Origin: Arcanobacterium sp.
GTDB taxonomy: Bacteria > Actinomycetota > Actinomycetes > Actinomycetales > Actinomycetaceae
Reading direction: 5' to 3'
Assembly (NCBI GenBank): GCA_022783665.1
Contig: JALFZJ010000065.1
Location: forward strand, 1-62,615
Length of the DNA stretch: 62,615 nucleotides
Positions 55,290 to 62,615 of the stretch are shown piece by piece. The translations under genes and the position numbers were made by a program. The notes under the pieces were generated by a model. That model ran no database searches, was not told where the DNA came from, and saw nothing but the letters and a program-made list of their open reading frames with translations. Position 1 is the stretch's first letter; every line of letters begins with the position of its first letter.

Positions 55290-55730
55290 GTGCTGCGTGG
55301 GCAGCATAGGTGGCGCAGTATCGTGCCCAAGCCGCTGCAGGGCGTGATTTATCGGCTGCGTAGCACTCGTGCAGGCGGCGTCCTCGATAGGGCACTATCA
55401 TCGTATGGGTTGTGGCGATTCTTCCACTTCGTCAGCTCACGTGGGGAGTCGCCTTTTATGCTTGAGCTGCACGAGATTGCTTCACAGCACCGCCGGTTCA
55501 CAGTTCATTTTGTAGACACGACTACTGCCGCACATCTTACCGCCGACTCTATCCTCTCCACAGTTTCCGCGGGCACCCCTGCCAGCACTGAAGGAGATCA
55601 CACCGTAATTCATGATCTATCCGTATTCCTGTGTGGCCCCGATTCGATGAAATCCACGCTGACGGAACAATTCAAGAAACGCGGCGTCAAACCTATCAAC
55701 ATTCACGCCGAGTATTTCACCTGGAGGTAG
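55290..55730 (+). pseudogene. Truncated ferredoxin/ferric-reductase-type oxidoreductase, C-terminal remnant
   Basis: About 146 codons. Residues 40-146 resemble the NAD(P)-binding end of ferredoxin-reductase-like flavoproteins: FHFVSSRGESPFMLELHEIA, VHFVDTT, LTADSIL, VFLCGPDSMKSTLTEQFKKRGV and the closing IHAEYFTWR. The membrane, FAD-binding and first part of the NAD-binding domain are missing; upstream DNA belongs to the divergent dcd gene. Either a decayed gene or, less likely, a short free-standing domain. Confidence 0.6.
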
Positions 55731-55791
55731 GAAGTTGCGGCGCTACCGTGGTGATGCCCAGTCGCCGTCTGAAACGTAATAGACTCGAAGT

Positions 55792-56697
55792 ATGAGTGAA
55801 GTACTTGCAATGTTAAACCTTGACGATTCGCCGTGGACTCCTTCGGGCACGCATCCGGCTGCCACCCTCGTAGATCCGGCGTCTGCCCAACTCAGCCCAC
55901 GTGATCAAGGAATCTTGCGCGGCGATGGTATCTTCGAAACGATTTTCTGGGATCACGGCCAGCTGCGCCAATACGATCTTCATATGACGCGCCTTGAACG
56001 CTCGGCCATGATCACAGGCATTACGCTTCCGCCGCGCGAACAGTTTGACGCCGCAGTACAGCAAGCTCTCGATGCTTACGATTTTTCGAAACAAGACGGC
56101 GTCGTGCCCGATGAACTCCAGGTAAAAATCGTCGTCACTCGCGGTTACGCGCCTGAAAACCCTAACGGAAATGCTTGGGTGAGCGTATTCCCAGTGGGTC
56201 TACAACTTCGAGCACAAGGGCCGCAGAAAGTCTCACTCCTCAATCGTGGTTTTGACTCCGCAGCAGCTGAGAAATATCCGTGGCTACTGCTCGGAGCGAA
56301 GACGCTTTCCTACGCCACCAACATGGCAGGAGCACGCGAAGCGGCGCGCCGAGGTTCGTATGATGCGCTATTCGTGACGTCCGATGACTACATTCTCGAA
56401 GGCCCTACCTCGAGTTTTGTGCTCGCCAAAGATCACAGGCTCGTGACGCCGCGGGCTGATATTGGCGTGCTTCCAGGCACCACGCAGCGTGCTCTATTTG
56501 CCGAGGCACAGAAGGCTGGCTGGGGCGTCGAGGAACGCCCCGTGAGAATCGAAGAACTCTATGGTGCCGATTCGGCGTGGCTCACGTCGTCCGCGCGTCT
56601 GCTTGTTCAGATTAACGCTACCGATGAAGCATCCGTGAAAGCCGATCCTGCGCTGCACGAGGAAATGCTCCGATTGCTGTTGAGCTTCCCGGAGTGA
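55792..56697 (+). CDS. pabC: Class IV aminotransferase / aminodeoxychorismate lyase-like
   Basis: PLP enzyme of fold type IV, 301 aa. DQGILRGDGIFETI is the N-terminal signature, K170 in LLLGAKTLSYATNM the PLP lysine, and EGPTSSFVLA with GVLPGTTQRAL the phosphate- and substrate-binding loops. Similar proteins act as 4-amino-4-deoxychorismate lyase in folate synthesis or as branched-chain/D-amino-acid aminotransferases. No pabAB genes are adjacent, so the lyase assignment is tentative. Confidence 0.82.
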   Translation: MSEVLAMLNLDDSPWTPSGTHPAATLVDPASAQLSPRDQGILRGDGIFETIFWDHGQLRQYDLHMTRLERSAMITGITLPPREQFDAAVQQALDAYDFSKQDGVVPDELQVKIVVTRGYAPENPNGNAWVSVFPVGLQLRAQGPQKVSLLNRGFDSAAAEKYPWLLLGAKTLSYATNMAGAREAARRGSYDALFVTSDDYILEGPTSSFVLAKDHRLVTPRADIGVLPGTTQRALFAEAQKAGWGVEERPVRIEELYGADSAWLTSSARLLVQINATDEASVKADPALHEEMLRLLLSFPE

Positions 56698-56746
56698 GGC
56701 GTGGCGTGGCGGCGTCTACAACGTTCTGATGTAACGCCGTCTCGAC

Positions 56747-57523
56747 TTATTGCACCTCGATTTTCTCAAAAGCCGTGCGTAACGTATGTGCGGCTTTTTT
56801 GAATTGGGAATGAGTGAGGGCTGCGGAGGTGAAACCACCCACAACAGGGATCACCTTGGCAAGCCCATCCGATGCTGTGTTTGTGGCTAGTTTGACGCTA
56901 AGTTTTTCGAGCACCTTCCGCGCCATGGGATTTGTGAGCGTGCGCACCGCCGCACGACGCGCAAGATTCTTTTGCGCCTTTTGAGCGGCTACTTCTGCAA
57001 CGGCCCGCATCACGTTACTCGATCCTTCCACTTTGAACATCACGCCTAAAAGCACAAGGATTTGGTTCACGGTGTCTTGAGGGATCGGCTTGCGTTGAAG
57101 ATCGAACTCCTCAAATCCGTACAGATAGGCGAGCTTTTGAATCACGCGCAGGAGGAAGGCAAAGTATTGTGCGAGGTCTGCCGGAACGGTGGCAAGCATC
57201 GCGGCGCCACCAGGCAGACCCGTGGCAAATGAAATCGCGGTAGCCTTACGAGCCTCAGCATTGATCACTTGCTTTGCAATGTGTTTTACAGCCGTAGATG
57301 AGACGCCGGCTGCTGCCGGTGTGGTGCTGATCGCTTCATTGACGACGCTACGTGGATAGCGGCGTCTTAAACACTTACGCAAGAACGCTTCACGATCGAT
57401 TCGCACATACGGTAGACGAAGCGCTGCAGTAATCACCTTGATCGCATCGAGCTTTTCTGCCGCACCCGTGGCTTTGTTGAATGCTTGGCCTTGAACTTTG
57501 TTTGAAATGAAATCTTTGATCAT
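56747..57523 (-). CDS. EcsC-like conserved protein
   Basis: 258 aa, basic, with a central hydrophobic pair of helices. The segment TGLPGGAAMLATVPADLAQYFAFLLRVIQKLAYLYG-type block (about 100-140) resembles EcsC-related proteins. Function unknown. The C-terminal third is again hydrophobic near VIPVVGGFTSAAL. Ribosome-binding site weak (AGAGAA). No operon partners. Confidence 0.65.
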   Translation of the reverse strand: MIKDFISNKVQGQAFNKATGAAEKLDAIKVITAALRLPYVRIDREAFLRKCLRRRYPRSVVNEAISTTPAAAGVSSTAVKHIAKQVINAEARKATAISFATGLPGGAAMLATVPADLAQYFAFLLRVIQKLAYLYGFEEFDLQRKPIPQDTVNQILVLLGVMFKVEGSSNVMRAVAEVAAQKAQKNLARRAAVRTLTNPMARKVLEKLSVKLATNTASDGLAKVIPVVGGFTSAALTHSQFKKAAHTLRTAFEKIEVQ

Positions 57524-57855
57524 GGTGGATTTCTCTTTCCGATTGCGGGTTCTTTTCTCATGTATGTGTGCATCTTACGCATGCAGGCAACGCGTATGCT
57601 CACATCTTATGAGAGACCGCTTTCGTTAGGCGCTCGAAATACGTGAGGCACCACACTTGGGGAGGTTAATGGTTGCAGGGATCACCCACTGCCACTTGAA
57701 GCATGGTTTACGCACGGCTTTCAGATTCCGTCGGGCGAGATGGCCTCTTCTTGTACACTCGATGATTGTGAGGAAGGGCGCCAGTTTGCAATACTCAAGC
57801 GACCCAACTTAGAATTTGAGGGCATGAATTGCACGGTTAACGCCGTGTGCCGCGC
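57524..57855. other. Intergenic region before tRNA-Gly
   Basis: 332 bp. A GGGGAGG precedes an ATG at 57669 that opens a 47-codon frame of Arg/His-rich composition; an overlapping frame runs on into the tRNA. Neither resembles known proteins. The rest presumably holds the tRNA-Gly promoter; nothing else recognised. Confidence 0.45.
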
Positions 57856-57929
57856 GCGGGCGTAGTTCATCGGTAGAATGGAAGCTTCCCAAGCTTCAGA
57901 GGCGGGTTCGACTCCCGTCGCCCGCTCCA
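57856..57929 (+). tRNA. tRNA-Gly (CCC)
   Basis: Cloverleaf with acceptor GCGGGCG pairing with CGCCCGC, anticodon stem GAAGC/GCTTC with loop TTCCCAA (anticodon CCC), T-arm GCGGGTTCGACTCCCGT. The 3' CCA is encoded (57927-57929). It is the last chromosomal-type gene before the integrated element and may be near the attachment site. Confidence 0.95.
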
Positions 57930-57958
57930 ATTGGACGTCGAAAATGATAAGTAGGCGT

Positions 57959-58013
57959 TTGCGTTAGTGAGTACGCCCCAAGGGGGTCAAGAAAACTGCT
58001 TGCGTTAGCGAGT
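57959..58013. repeat. Direct repeats at the edge of the integrated element
   Basis: Two 14-bp direct repeats, TTGCGTTAGTGAGT (57959-57972) and TTGCGTTAGCGAGT (58000-58013), 41 bp apart, with a shorter relative GCGTTAG at 58021. They lie between tRNA-Gly and the recombinase genes, where an attachment or recombinase-binding site would be expected. The role is not proven. Confidence 0.45.
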
Positions 58014-58091
58014 GTATAGCGCGTTAGCCCTGACCTGCGTAAACGCTCCCGAGCTCTAAGGCCTCCCCCGCTGTTCCGCTTTCTGGGCATG

Positions 58092-58126
58092 AGAAAAGCC
58101 CGTCCGCGCACTCATGCACGAACGGG
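58092..58126 (-). terminator. Terminator after the recombinase operon
   Basis: On the minus strand: CCCGT arm, internal loop, GTGCA-TGAG-TGCGC stem-loop, ACGGG arm, then CTTTTCTC. It lies just downstream of the last recombinase gene. Confidence 0.75.
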
Positions 58127-58146
58127 TCAGAATCTTCATCTCAGAT

Positions 58147-59718
58147 CTAAAGTTGGACGTTCACTTCCTCGCCAACACGGAACACGAACCGGATCGTATC
58201 CTCATCCACGATGGCGTGGTCGATGAGTGCGCTCCACTGTGAGGGGCGAAACTCGCTCACCGGTTCGCCCGCCAGATCGTTAAGTGCAGCAGTCACGGCA
58301 GCATGTTTGGCGGTATTCGCTGTAATGTCGGCTTCTAGGCTCGCTTTGTGTGCGAGCGTCTTACGATAGGTAGCATCGAGCTCGGTATAGCGAGATTGGT
58401 AGGCGTCCTGATCGAGCGCATGCCTCTGGTTTTCCGCTATCAACGCCTCGATCTGTTCGGTGAGTTCCATGATTTTCGACCGGCACGCGGCGGCTTTCTC
58501 TTCTAACCGGCTCGTATCAAACATGCCATCAAGAACCTGCGGCAGGCAGCTTTGCCGAGGTTGATGGGCGATCAGCTCATTCAAGGCTTGGACGAAAGCA
58601 CCCTTGATCTGCTCGTCTTTGACAGTCGCAGTACTGCAAGGCTGATCGCCTGCGTATTTATGGTTGCACTGCCAGACCGTGTGTTTGTATTTCGTGTTCG
58701 ACGCCCACGTCTTACGCCCATACCATGCCTTACATTGGGCGCATTTCAGTCGGGTGGAGAACAAGCCGACTTTCGCTGAAGAAGTGTTGGCGTGGCGGGT
58801 GGTGAGCTCGTATTGCACCTGATCCCAGATACGCGGAGCGATAATCGGTTCATGGTTCCCTGACACATAGTATTGGGGTACTTCACCCTCGTTGACCTTC
58901 ATCTTCTTAGTAAGGAAGTCAGTTGTGAAAGTCTTTTGCAGTAGGGCGTCGCCCTTGTATTTTTCGTTAGACAGGATTGAGCGCACCGTCGAGGTTGACC
59001 ATACTTCTTTCCCACGCGGGGTGAGAATCCTGCGGGCAGCGAGTTCAGATTTGATCTCGCTGATCGCCATACCGTCGAGGAAAAGCTGATAGATCAGCCT
59101 GACGGTCGGCGCTTGGGTTTCATCGATGACGAGGCTGCCATCCTCGCCTTTCTTGTAGCCAAGCAGTGACTTGTAGGGAACCATGATTTTCCCATCTTGA
59201 AAACGCTTCCTGTGACCCCACGTGACGTTTTCGGAGATCGAGCGGGATTCTTCTTGCGCCAGGCTCGACATGATCGTGATCAAGAGTTCGCCTTTGGCGT
59301 CAAAGGTGTAGATATTTTCCTTCTGAAAATAGACCTCCACACCTGCGTCTTTGAGTTTGCGCACAGTGGTCAAGGAGTCGACGGTGTTGCGGGCAAACCG
59401 GGATACGGACTTGGTGAGGATGAGATCAATCTTGCCATTCAAAGCGTCAGTGATCATGGTTTGGAATCCCTCACGGCGTTTCATGGAAGTGCCAGAGATA
59501 CCCTCATCGGAATACATTCCCGCGAACTGCCAATCACTACGGGAACGAATATAGGTGGTGTAGTAGTCGATCTGCGCCTCATAGGAGGAGGCTTGTTCTT
59601 CCATATCGGTAGACACTCGCGCGTAGGCGGCGACCTTTCTGCGTGCTGGTATGCCAGATGAGGCTGTAGCAGATCGAGGTTTCTTTGTTGCTGGTATCGC
59701 GGTGACCGTGCGGCTCAT
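58147..59718 (-). CDS. Large serine recombinase 1
   Basis: Site-specific recombinase, 523 aa. The resolvase-type catalytic domain (29-175) has the nucleophile S36 in AYARVSTD and the helix motif SLAQEESRSISENV; the recombinase domain (about 185-290) follows, then a zinc ribbon (CAQC near 330, paired with a later Cys/His group), and a coiled-coil C-terminus (about 420-460). This is the architecture of phage and conjugative-element integrases. Its ATG overlaps the end of recombinase 2 by 4 nt, so both are made together. Either one or both may integrate the element. Confidence 0.93.
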   Translation of the reverse strand: MSRTVTAIPATKKPRSATASSGIPARRKVAAYARVSTDMEEQASSYEAQIDYYTTYIRSRSDWQFAGMYSDEGISGTSMKRREGFQTMITDALNGKIDLILTKSVSRFARNTVDSLTTVRKLKDAGVEVYFQKENIYTFDAKGELLITIMSSLAQEESRSISENVTWGHRKRFQDGKIMVPYKSLLGYKKGEDGSLVIDETQAPTVRLIYQLFLDGMAISEIKSELAARRILTPRGKEVWSTSTVRSILSNEKYKGDALLQKTFTTDFLTKKMKVNEGEVPQYYVSGNHEPIIAPRIWDQVQYELTTRHANTSSAKVGLFSTRLKCAQCKAWYGRKTWASNTKYKHTVWQCNHKYAGDQPCSTATVKDEQIKGAFVQALNELIAHQPRQSCLPQVLDGMFDTSRLEEKAAACRSKIMELTEQIEALIAENQRHALDQDAYQSRYTELDATYRKTLAHKASLEADITANTAKHAAVTAALNDLAGEPVSEFRPSQWSALIDHAIVDEDTIRFVFRVGEEVNVQL

Positions 59719-60965
59719 GCCAACCTCCCCTCACTGGTTAAGCCCACCGGCGTCATGGTTCCATCCGTGAGGTGGAAGGTGAGCTGGTGTTCGAAAGCCT
59801 CGATCATCACGATTTGTTCGGCAACCACAGCGGGGTCGAAACTTTGGATGCCAAGCACATCTGCGCAGGCGTGTTCGAGCAGTGTTTCGCGTATGTTGTG
59901 CCCGCCGCAAGGGTTTCCATTCCCGGTGCAGGCACTCCAGCAGCGCCAGAACTTGTAGGAGGTTCCAGACTTGTAGGTGCGGGTTTTGCGTTGATAGTTC
60001 TTCCCGCACGCCTGACAGTAGATCCGTCCGGTGAATACTCCTGTGTTCTTTGACGGGGTTGCAGCCGGGCCCATCTCGCGCCTGTGCGCGATTTCTGCTT
60101 GCACCGCGTCAAACATCTCCTCGTCAATGATGGCTGGTAGTGCATTGTCGACCCAGTAGCGCGGCAGCTCCCCGTCGTTGAGAGCGCGTGTGCGGGCTTG
60201 GATTGTGGTGCGGTACATTTTCTGTAACATTTGGCAGCCCTTGTACCGCTCATTTTCAAGCATGCGACGAAACACTGACCCGTAGAACCGCCCTCCTCCT
60301 CGAGAGCGTTTACCTTCAGCGTTGAGCATGGTCGCAGTTTTCTCCGGGCTAATCCCGTCCAAGAAATTCACAAACAACAAACGCACAATCTCTGCTTCTT
60401 CTTCGACGATGGTAAACTCACCGTCTGCCCATTGGTATCCATAGACGACGAAGGAGTTCGTGCCACCGCTCTTGTACCGGTTACGGATCGCCCATTTCAC
60501 GTTCTGAGATAGTGAGCGGGATTCTTCTTGAGCAAACGACGCCAACAAAGTCAGCAACAGTTCCCCGTCAGCACTCAACGTGTCGATGCGTTCACGCTCA
60601 AACCGGACGGTCACACCAAGGTCTTTCAGCTCACGAACCGTAGCAAGCAGATCGACCGTGTTGCGAGCAAGGCGCGAGATCGATTTACACAACACAATAT
60701 CTACACCCCCACCTCTGGCTACTTCCATCAGATCGGCGAACCCTTGCCGGGATTTCGTTGACGTGCCAGTGACGCCCTCATCAGTGAACACCCCGACGTA
60801 AGCCCATCCAGGCGTCGATTGAATCAGGCGCGAATAATACGAAACCTGCGCCGACAATGACGCGAACTGCTCTACGGTGTTGGTTGAGACCCTCGCGTAT
60901 GCTGCCACGTTGACCAGTTTCGGGGCAGGCGGGCGCACCGGTGTCACCACGCTAACTTGTGCCAC
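59715..60965 (-). CDS. Large serine recombinase 2
   Basis: 416 aa from a GTG at 60965 directly preceded by AAAGGAG; an ATG 30 nt upstream is less well placed. Nucleophile S27 in AYARVSTN, LASFAQEESRSLSQNV, a recombinase domain (about 160-260), and a zinc ribbon with CQACGKNYQRKT and later Cys residues. The C-terminus is shorter than in recombinase 1 and lacks a long coiled coil. It shares the domain order of its neighbour but is clearly divergent, so this is not a recent duplication. Confidence 0.92.
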   Translation of the reverse strand: MAQVSVVTPVRPPAPKLVNVAAYARVSTNTVEQFASLSAQVSYYSRLIQSTPGWAYVGVFTDEGVTGTSTKSRQGFADLMEVARGGGVDIVLCKSISRLARNTVDLLATVRELKDLGVTVRFERERIDTLSADGELLLTLLASFAQEESRSLSQNVKWAIRNRYKSGGTNSFVVYGYQWADGEFTIVEEEAEIVRLLFVNFLDGISPEKTATMLNAEGKRSRGGGRFYGSVFRRMLENERYKGCQMLQKMYRTTIQARTRALNDGELPRYWVDNALPAIIDEEMFDAVQAEIAHRREMGPAATPSKNTGVFTGRIYCQACGKNYQRKTRTYKSGTSYKFWRCWSACTGNGNPCGGHNIRETLLEHACADVLGIQSFDPAVVAEQIVMIEAFEHQLTFHLTDGTMTPVGLTSEGRLA

Positions 60966-61011
60966 GTTTTCTCCTTTCGCGTTAGGTCTATACACGCTCT
61001 AAAACGGGTGT

Positions 61012-61221
61012 TTATCCAGTCGTTTCGCCCACTACCTGTGACTGATAGATCGGCGTCCACGTCTGGCACAGCAGCCGGTGAGCACGCCGATACTCTGCGG
61101 GTGTGAGCACGCCCCGACCCGCCAGGATGCTCAGCAGGTGCGCATCGGCAATGAAGCCCAGTTCTCGAGCGAACACCGCAGGCCTTGTCATCTGATCAAC
61201 AGGAGCAGCCAGCGCTTTCAT
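61012..61221 (-). CDS. Small SHOCT-like protein of the recombinase operon
   Basis: 69 aa. The segment LLSILAGRGVLTPAEYRRAHRLL resembles the short helical SHOCT-type motif found in small proteins encoded ahead of tandem serine recombinases. It begins where the HTH/zinc protein ends (4-bp overlap) and ends 46 bp before recombinase 2. Possibly a directionality or accessory factor; this is inference from position. Confidence 0.6.
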   Translation of the reverse strand: MKALAAPVDQMTRPAVFARELGFIADAHLLSILAGRGVLTPAEYRRAHRLLCQTWTPIYQSQVVGETTG

Positions 61222-61601
61222 GCTCGTCCGCCCCTGGTGCCGAATCGGGCGCGCACATAACAGGCATGACAGCAGTATTTTTGTCTCGGCTTATCCACGA
61301 TCACGAAGCGATGCCCGCAGTAGGCACAAGACCGCCCGCGCACAGGCTCGGTTTTCTGCCGTTCCCGCCAGGCCTTGTGCCTGCAGGAGGGCGAGCAAAA
61401 CCGAGCCCGAGCCCCTCCCTGAATAGGGGTGGCACACCACTGGCACACGCGCTCGACCACCAACAACTCGGCCTCGAGATTTCGGCTGGTGCAGTATGAG
61501 CGGACCTGGTCACGAGTCAGGGCGCAAAAATCGGCAATCGCTTTATATCCCCAGCCCGCTGCACGCAAGTTACGAATACGTTGTTCATCAAGATCATTCA
61601 C
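61218..61601 (-). CDS. HTH and zinc-ribbon small phage-type protein
   Basis: 127 aa. The N-terminal part (4-35) is a helix-turn-helix of sigma-70 region 4 type (RIRNLRAAGWGYKAIADFCALTRDQVRSY). Two Cys-rich knuckles follow: CQWC...CSPSC (54-74) and CAYC...CCHAC (92-114), each able to bind zinc. Probably a DNA-binding regulator or accessory factor of the recombinase operon, with which it is joined by a 4-bp overlap. Confidence 0.65.
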   Translation of the reverse strand: MNDLDEQRIRNLRAAGWGYKAIADFCALTRDQVRSYCTSRNLEAELLVVERVCQWCATPIQGGARARFCSPSCRHKAWRERQKTEPVRGRSCAYCGHRFVIVDKPRQKYCCHACYVRARFGTRGGRA

Positions 61602-61673
61602 AGTGGGGTCACTCCCTTCACCCCACTGCCGACAAACCCACGAATGTTAAATCCGCCCGCAAAATGACGAAAT

Positions 61674-61708
61674 GCCCCGCCACCACCCATGACGGGTAGC
61701 AGCGGGGC
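61674..61708 (-). terminator. Terminator after the endolysin gene
   Basis: Arms GCCCCGC (61674-61680) and GCGGGGC (61702-61708) with an inner ACCC/GGGT stem; on the minus strand followed by ATTTCG. Separates the lysis gene from the recombinase operon. Confidence 0.7.
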
Positions 61709-61738
61709 TTCAATACGCCGTAGTAGCGTGGGTGTTTA

Positions 61739-62569
61739 CTAGCCGAGCTTCTGGTTCACTCGTGCTTGAACAGCGCTGTAAAGGTTACCCAGGCGTTGTT
61801 TGCGTTCGTCTCCGTTGCCGTACTCGCCACGGATCACGGCGTCGGCCAGAGCATCGATGTTAGGTCCGTCGGGCTTCGCTGGAGCGGCACCGGAGAGCTT
61901 CTCATTCACGCGTTTTTGCACGGCTGTATAATTAGCGCCGAGGCGTTGTTTGCGTTCGCCTCCATTGCCGTACTCGCCACGGATGACTGCATCGGCGAGA
62001 GCATCAATATCTGTAGACGGCGTGGATGCAGACTTCGCGGTAGGGGCGGGTGTCTTGCCACTGGTCATGTGGTCGTACCAGTACTGGGCGCGAGTCATGT
62101 ATTTACTGTTTTGACTGCCAGCGATTTCACCTGGGCAGGAGGTGGCGGCGAAGTGTTTGTGCCCGAACACGTTTTTACCCCATTGCGGTCGTCCCAGCTT
62201 GTAGTAACGGCACAAAGCCGCAACCAAGTGTGCTCCGTTTTCCAAGGTAGCGTCACTGATGGTCCATGGGTTGCCCACATGGTTGTTGGCGTGCTCGATA
62301 CCAATGGAGGTGCAGTTAGCTTCCCAGTTACCCGCGTGCCATGCAGTGTCACGATCCCAGACGAGTTGGCCGATACGGCCGTTGACATCGACTTGGTAGT
62401 GAGCGCTAGCCTCACGGGTTTGCCACACATTCCAGCACTCTTGGATGGAAAGTCGTCCGGCGTTGTGGTGCAAAACGATCTTGTTAATGCTGCGTCCACC
62501 GCGCCCGGCCGTGTAGTGCTTATTCATCAGCAGGTTCTGGTCTGCTGTCAGGTTGTTCCAATCCTTCAT
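61739..62569 (-). CDS. Phage endolysin: N-acetylmuramoyl-L-alanine amidase with two CW_7 repeats
   Basis: 276 aa. The amidase-2 domain (1-165) has zinc ligands H34, H139 and C145 (HHNAG, GHKHFAATSCPG) and cleaves the peptide-glycan amide bond of peptidoglycan. A Thr/Ala/Pro linker leads to two Cpl-7-type cell-wall-binding repeats (about 188-225 and 238-275) that are nearly identical in protein and DNA, a sign of recent duplication. No signal peptide, so a holin outside the window probably releases it. AAAGGAA precedes the ATG. Marks the lysis end of a prophage. Confidence 0.93.
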   Translation of the reverse strand: MKDWNNLTADQNLLMNKHYTAGRGGRSINKIVLHHNAGRLSIQECWNVWQTREASAHYQVDVNGRIGQLVWDRDTAWHAGNWEANCTSIGIEHANNHVGNPWTISDATLENGAHLVAALCRYYKLGRPQWGKNVFGHKHFAATSCPGEIAGSQNSKYMTRAQYWYDHMTSGKTPAPTAKSASTPSTDIDALADAVIRGEYGNGGERKQRLGANYTAVQKRVNEKLSGAAPAKPDGPNIDALADAVIRGEYGNGDERKQRLGNLYSAVQARVNQKLG

Positions 62570-62615
62570 GATGATTGTTCCTTTCTTACTTGTTGGTGGT
62601 GGATTGTTTGGGTTC

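Noticed and set aside
57669-57812. 47-codon frame with a good GGGGAGG ribosome-binding site before tRNA-Gly
   Set aside because: Arg/His-rich, no recognisable features; an isolated Shine-Dalgarno match is not enough.

Overview
The window comes from a Gram-positive actinobacterium of moderate G+C, most likely a member of the Actinomycetaceae (Arcanobacterium/Trueperella-like). The reasons are the dnaK-grpE-dnaJ-hspR operon with a HAIR operator, the dnaX-recR-lysC-asd gene order, a FurA-type Fur protein, class Ib nrdHIE, a MsiK-type sugar ATPase, and several families largely confined to Actinomycetota (DUF4032, DUF4235, DUF4921, DUF6767). The genus is inferred from gene content only. Nearly all of the window (1 to about 57.9 kb) is ordinary chromosome; the last 4.5 kb is the end of a prophage or related integrated element.

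Layout. 1-5 kb: 3' end of a DyP peroxidase gene, then nrdH-nrdI-nrdE (deoxynucleotide synthesis) with a pair of NrdR boxes and a nearby DnaA-box cluster, then a FurA-like regulator. 5-9 kb: luxS-mtnN (activated methyl cycle), RNase HI, a divergent zinc-type macrodomain protein, a TRIC/UPF0126 membrane protein. 9-19.6 kb: TetR regulator, a MetP/MetS-type amino-acid importer, DUF808, NAD synthetase, DUF4261, CYTH phosphatase, threonine ammonia-lyase, acyltransferase, HD hydrolase. 19.6-30.7 kb: dnaB with an upstream DnaA-box cluster, MATE exporter, DUF1801, aldo/keto reductase, tRNA-Thr, a DsbA-like membrane-anchored thiol protein, a Ser/Thr kinase with a polytopic C-terminus, the MsiK ATPase, DUF4032 kinase-like protein. 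30.7-36.8 kb: asd, lysC, recR, dnaX. 37-42 kb: CadD-like transporter, a sulfur-handling cluster (SQR-like flavoprotein, TusE, DsrE2) and a POT peptide transporter. 42-48 kb: tRNA-Ser, SRP RNA, Nudix hydrolase and the heat-shock operon. 48-57.9 kb: DUF4921, a GDPD-fold protein without its catalytic residues, a TPP-riboswitch-controlled thiamine ABC transporter, dcd, a reductase remnant, a class IV aminotransferase, an EcsC-like protein, tRNA-Gly. 58.1-62.6 kb: two tandem serine recombinases, two small phage-type proteins and an endolysin.

The most interesting signals beyond normal annotation are: a 119-bp intergenic repeat present twice (4395 and 9971) whose two copies show a compensatory base-pair change in a long stem; two DnaA-box clusters, upstream of nrdHIE and of dnaB; the SQR-TusE-DsrE2 cluster; the catalytically stripped GDPD homologue behind DUF4921; the macrodomain protein that keeps its zinc ligands but has lost the ADP-ribose-binding Asn motif; and a ribosome-binding-site hairpin that looks like the expression platform of the TPP riboswitch. 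I saw no CRISPR array, no intact insertion sequence, and no convincing new defence system in the visible part.
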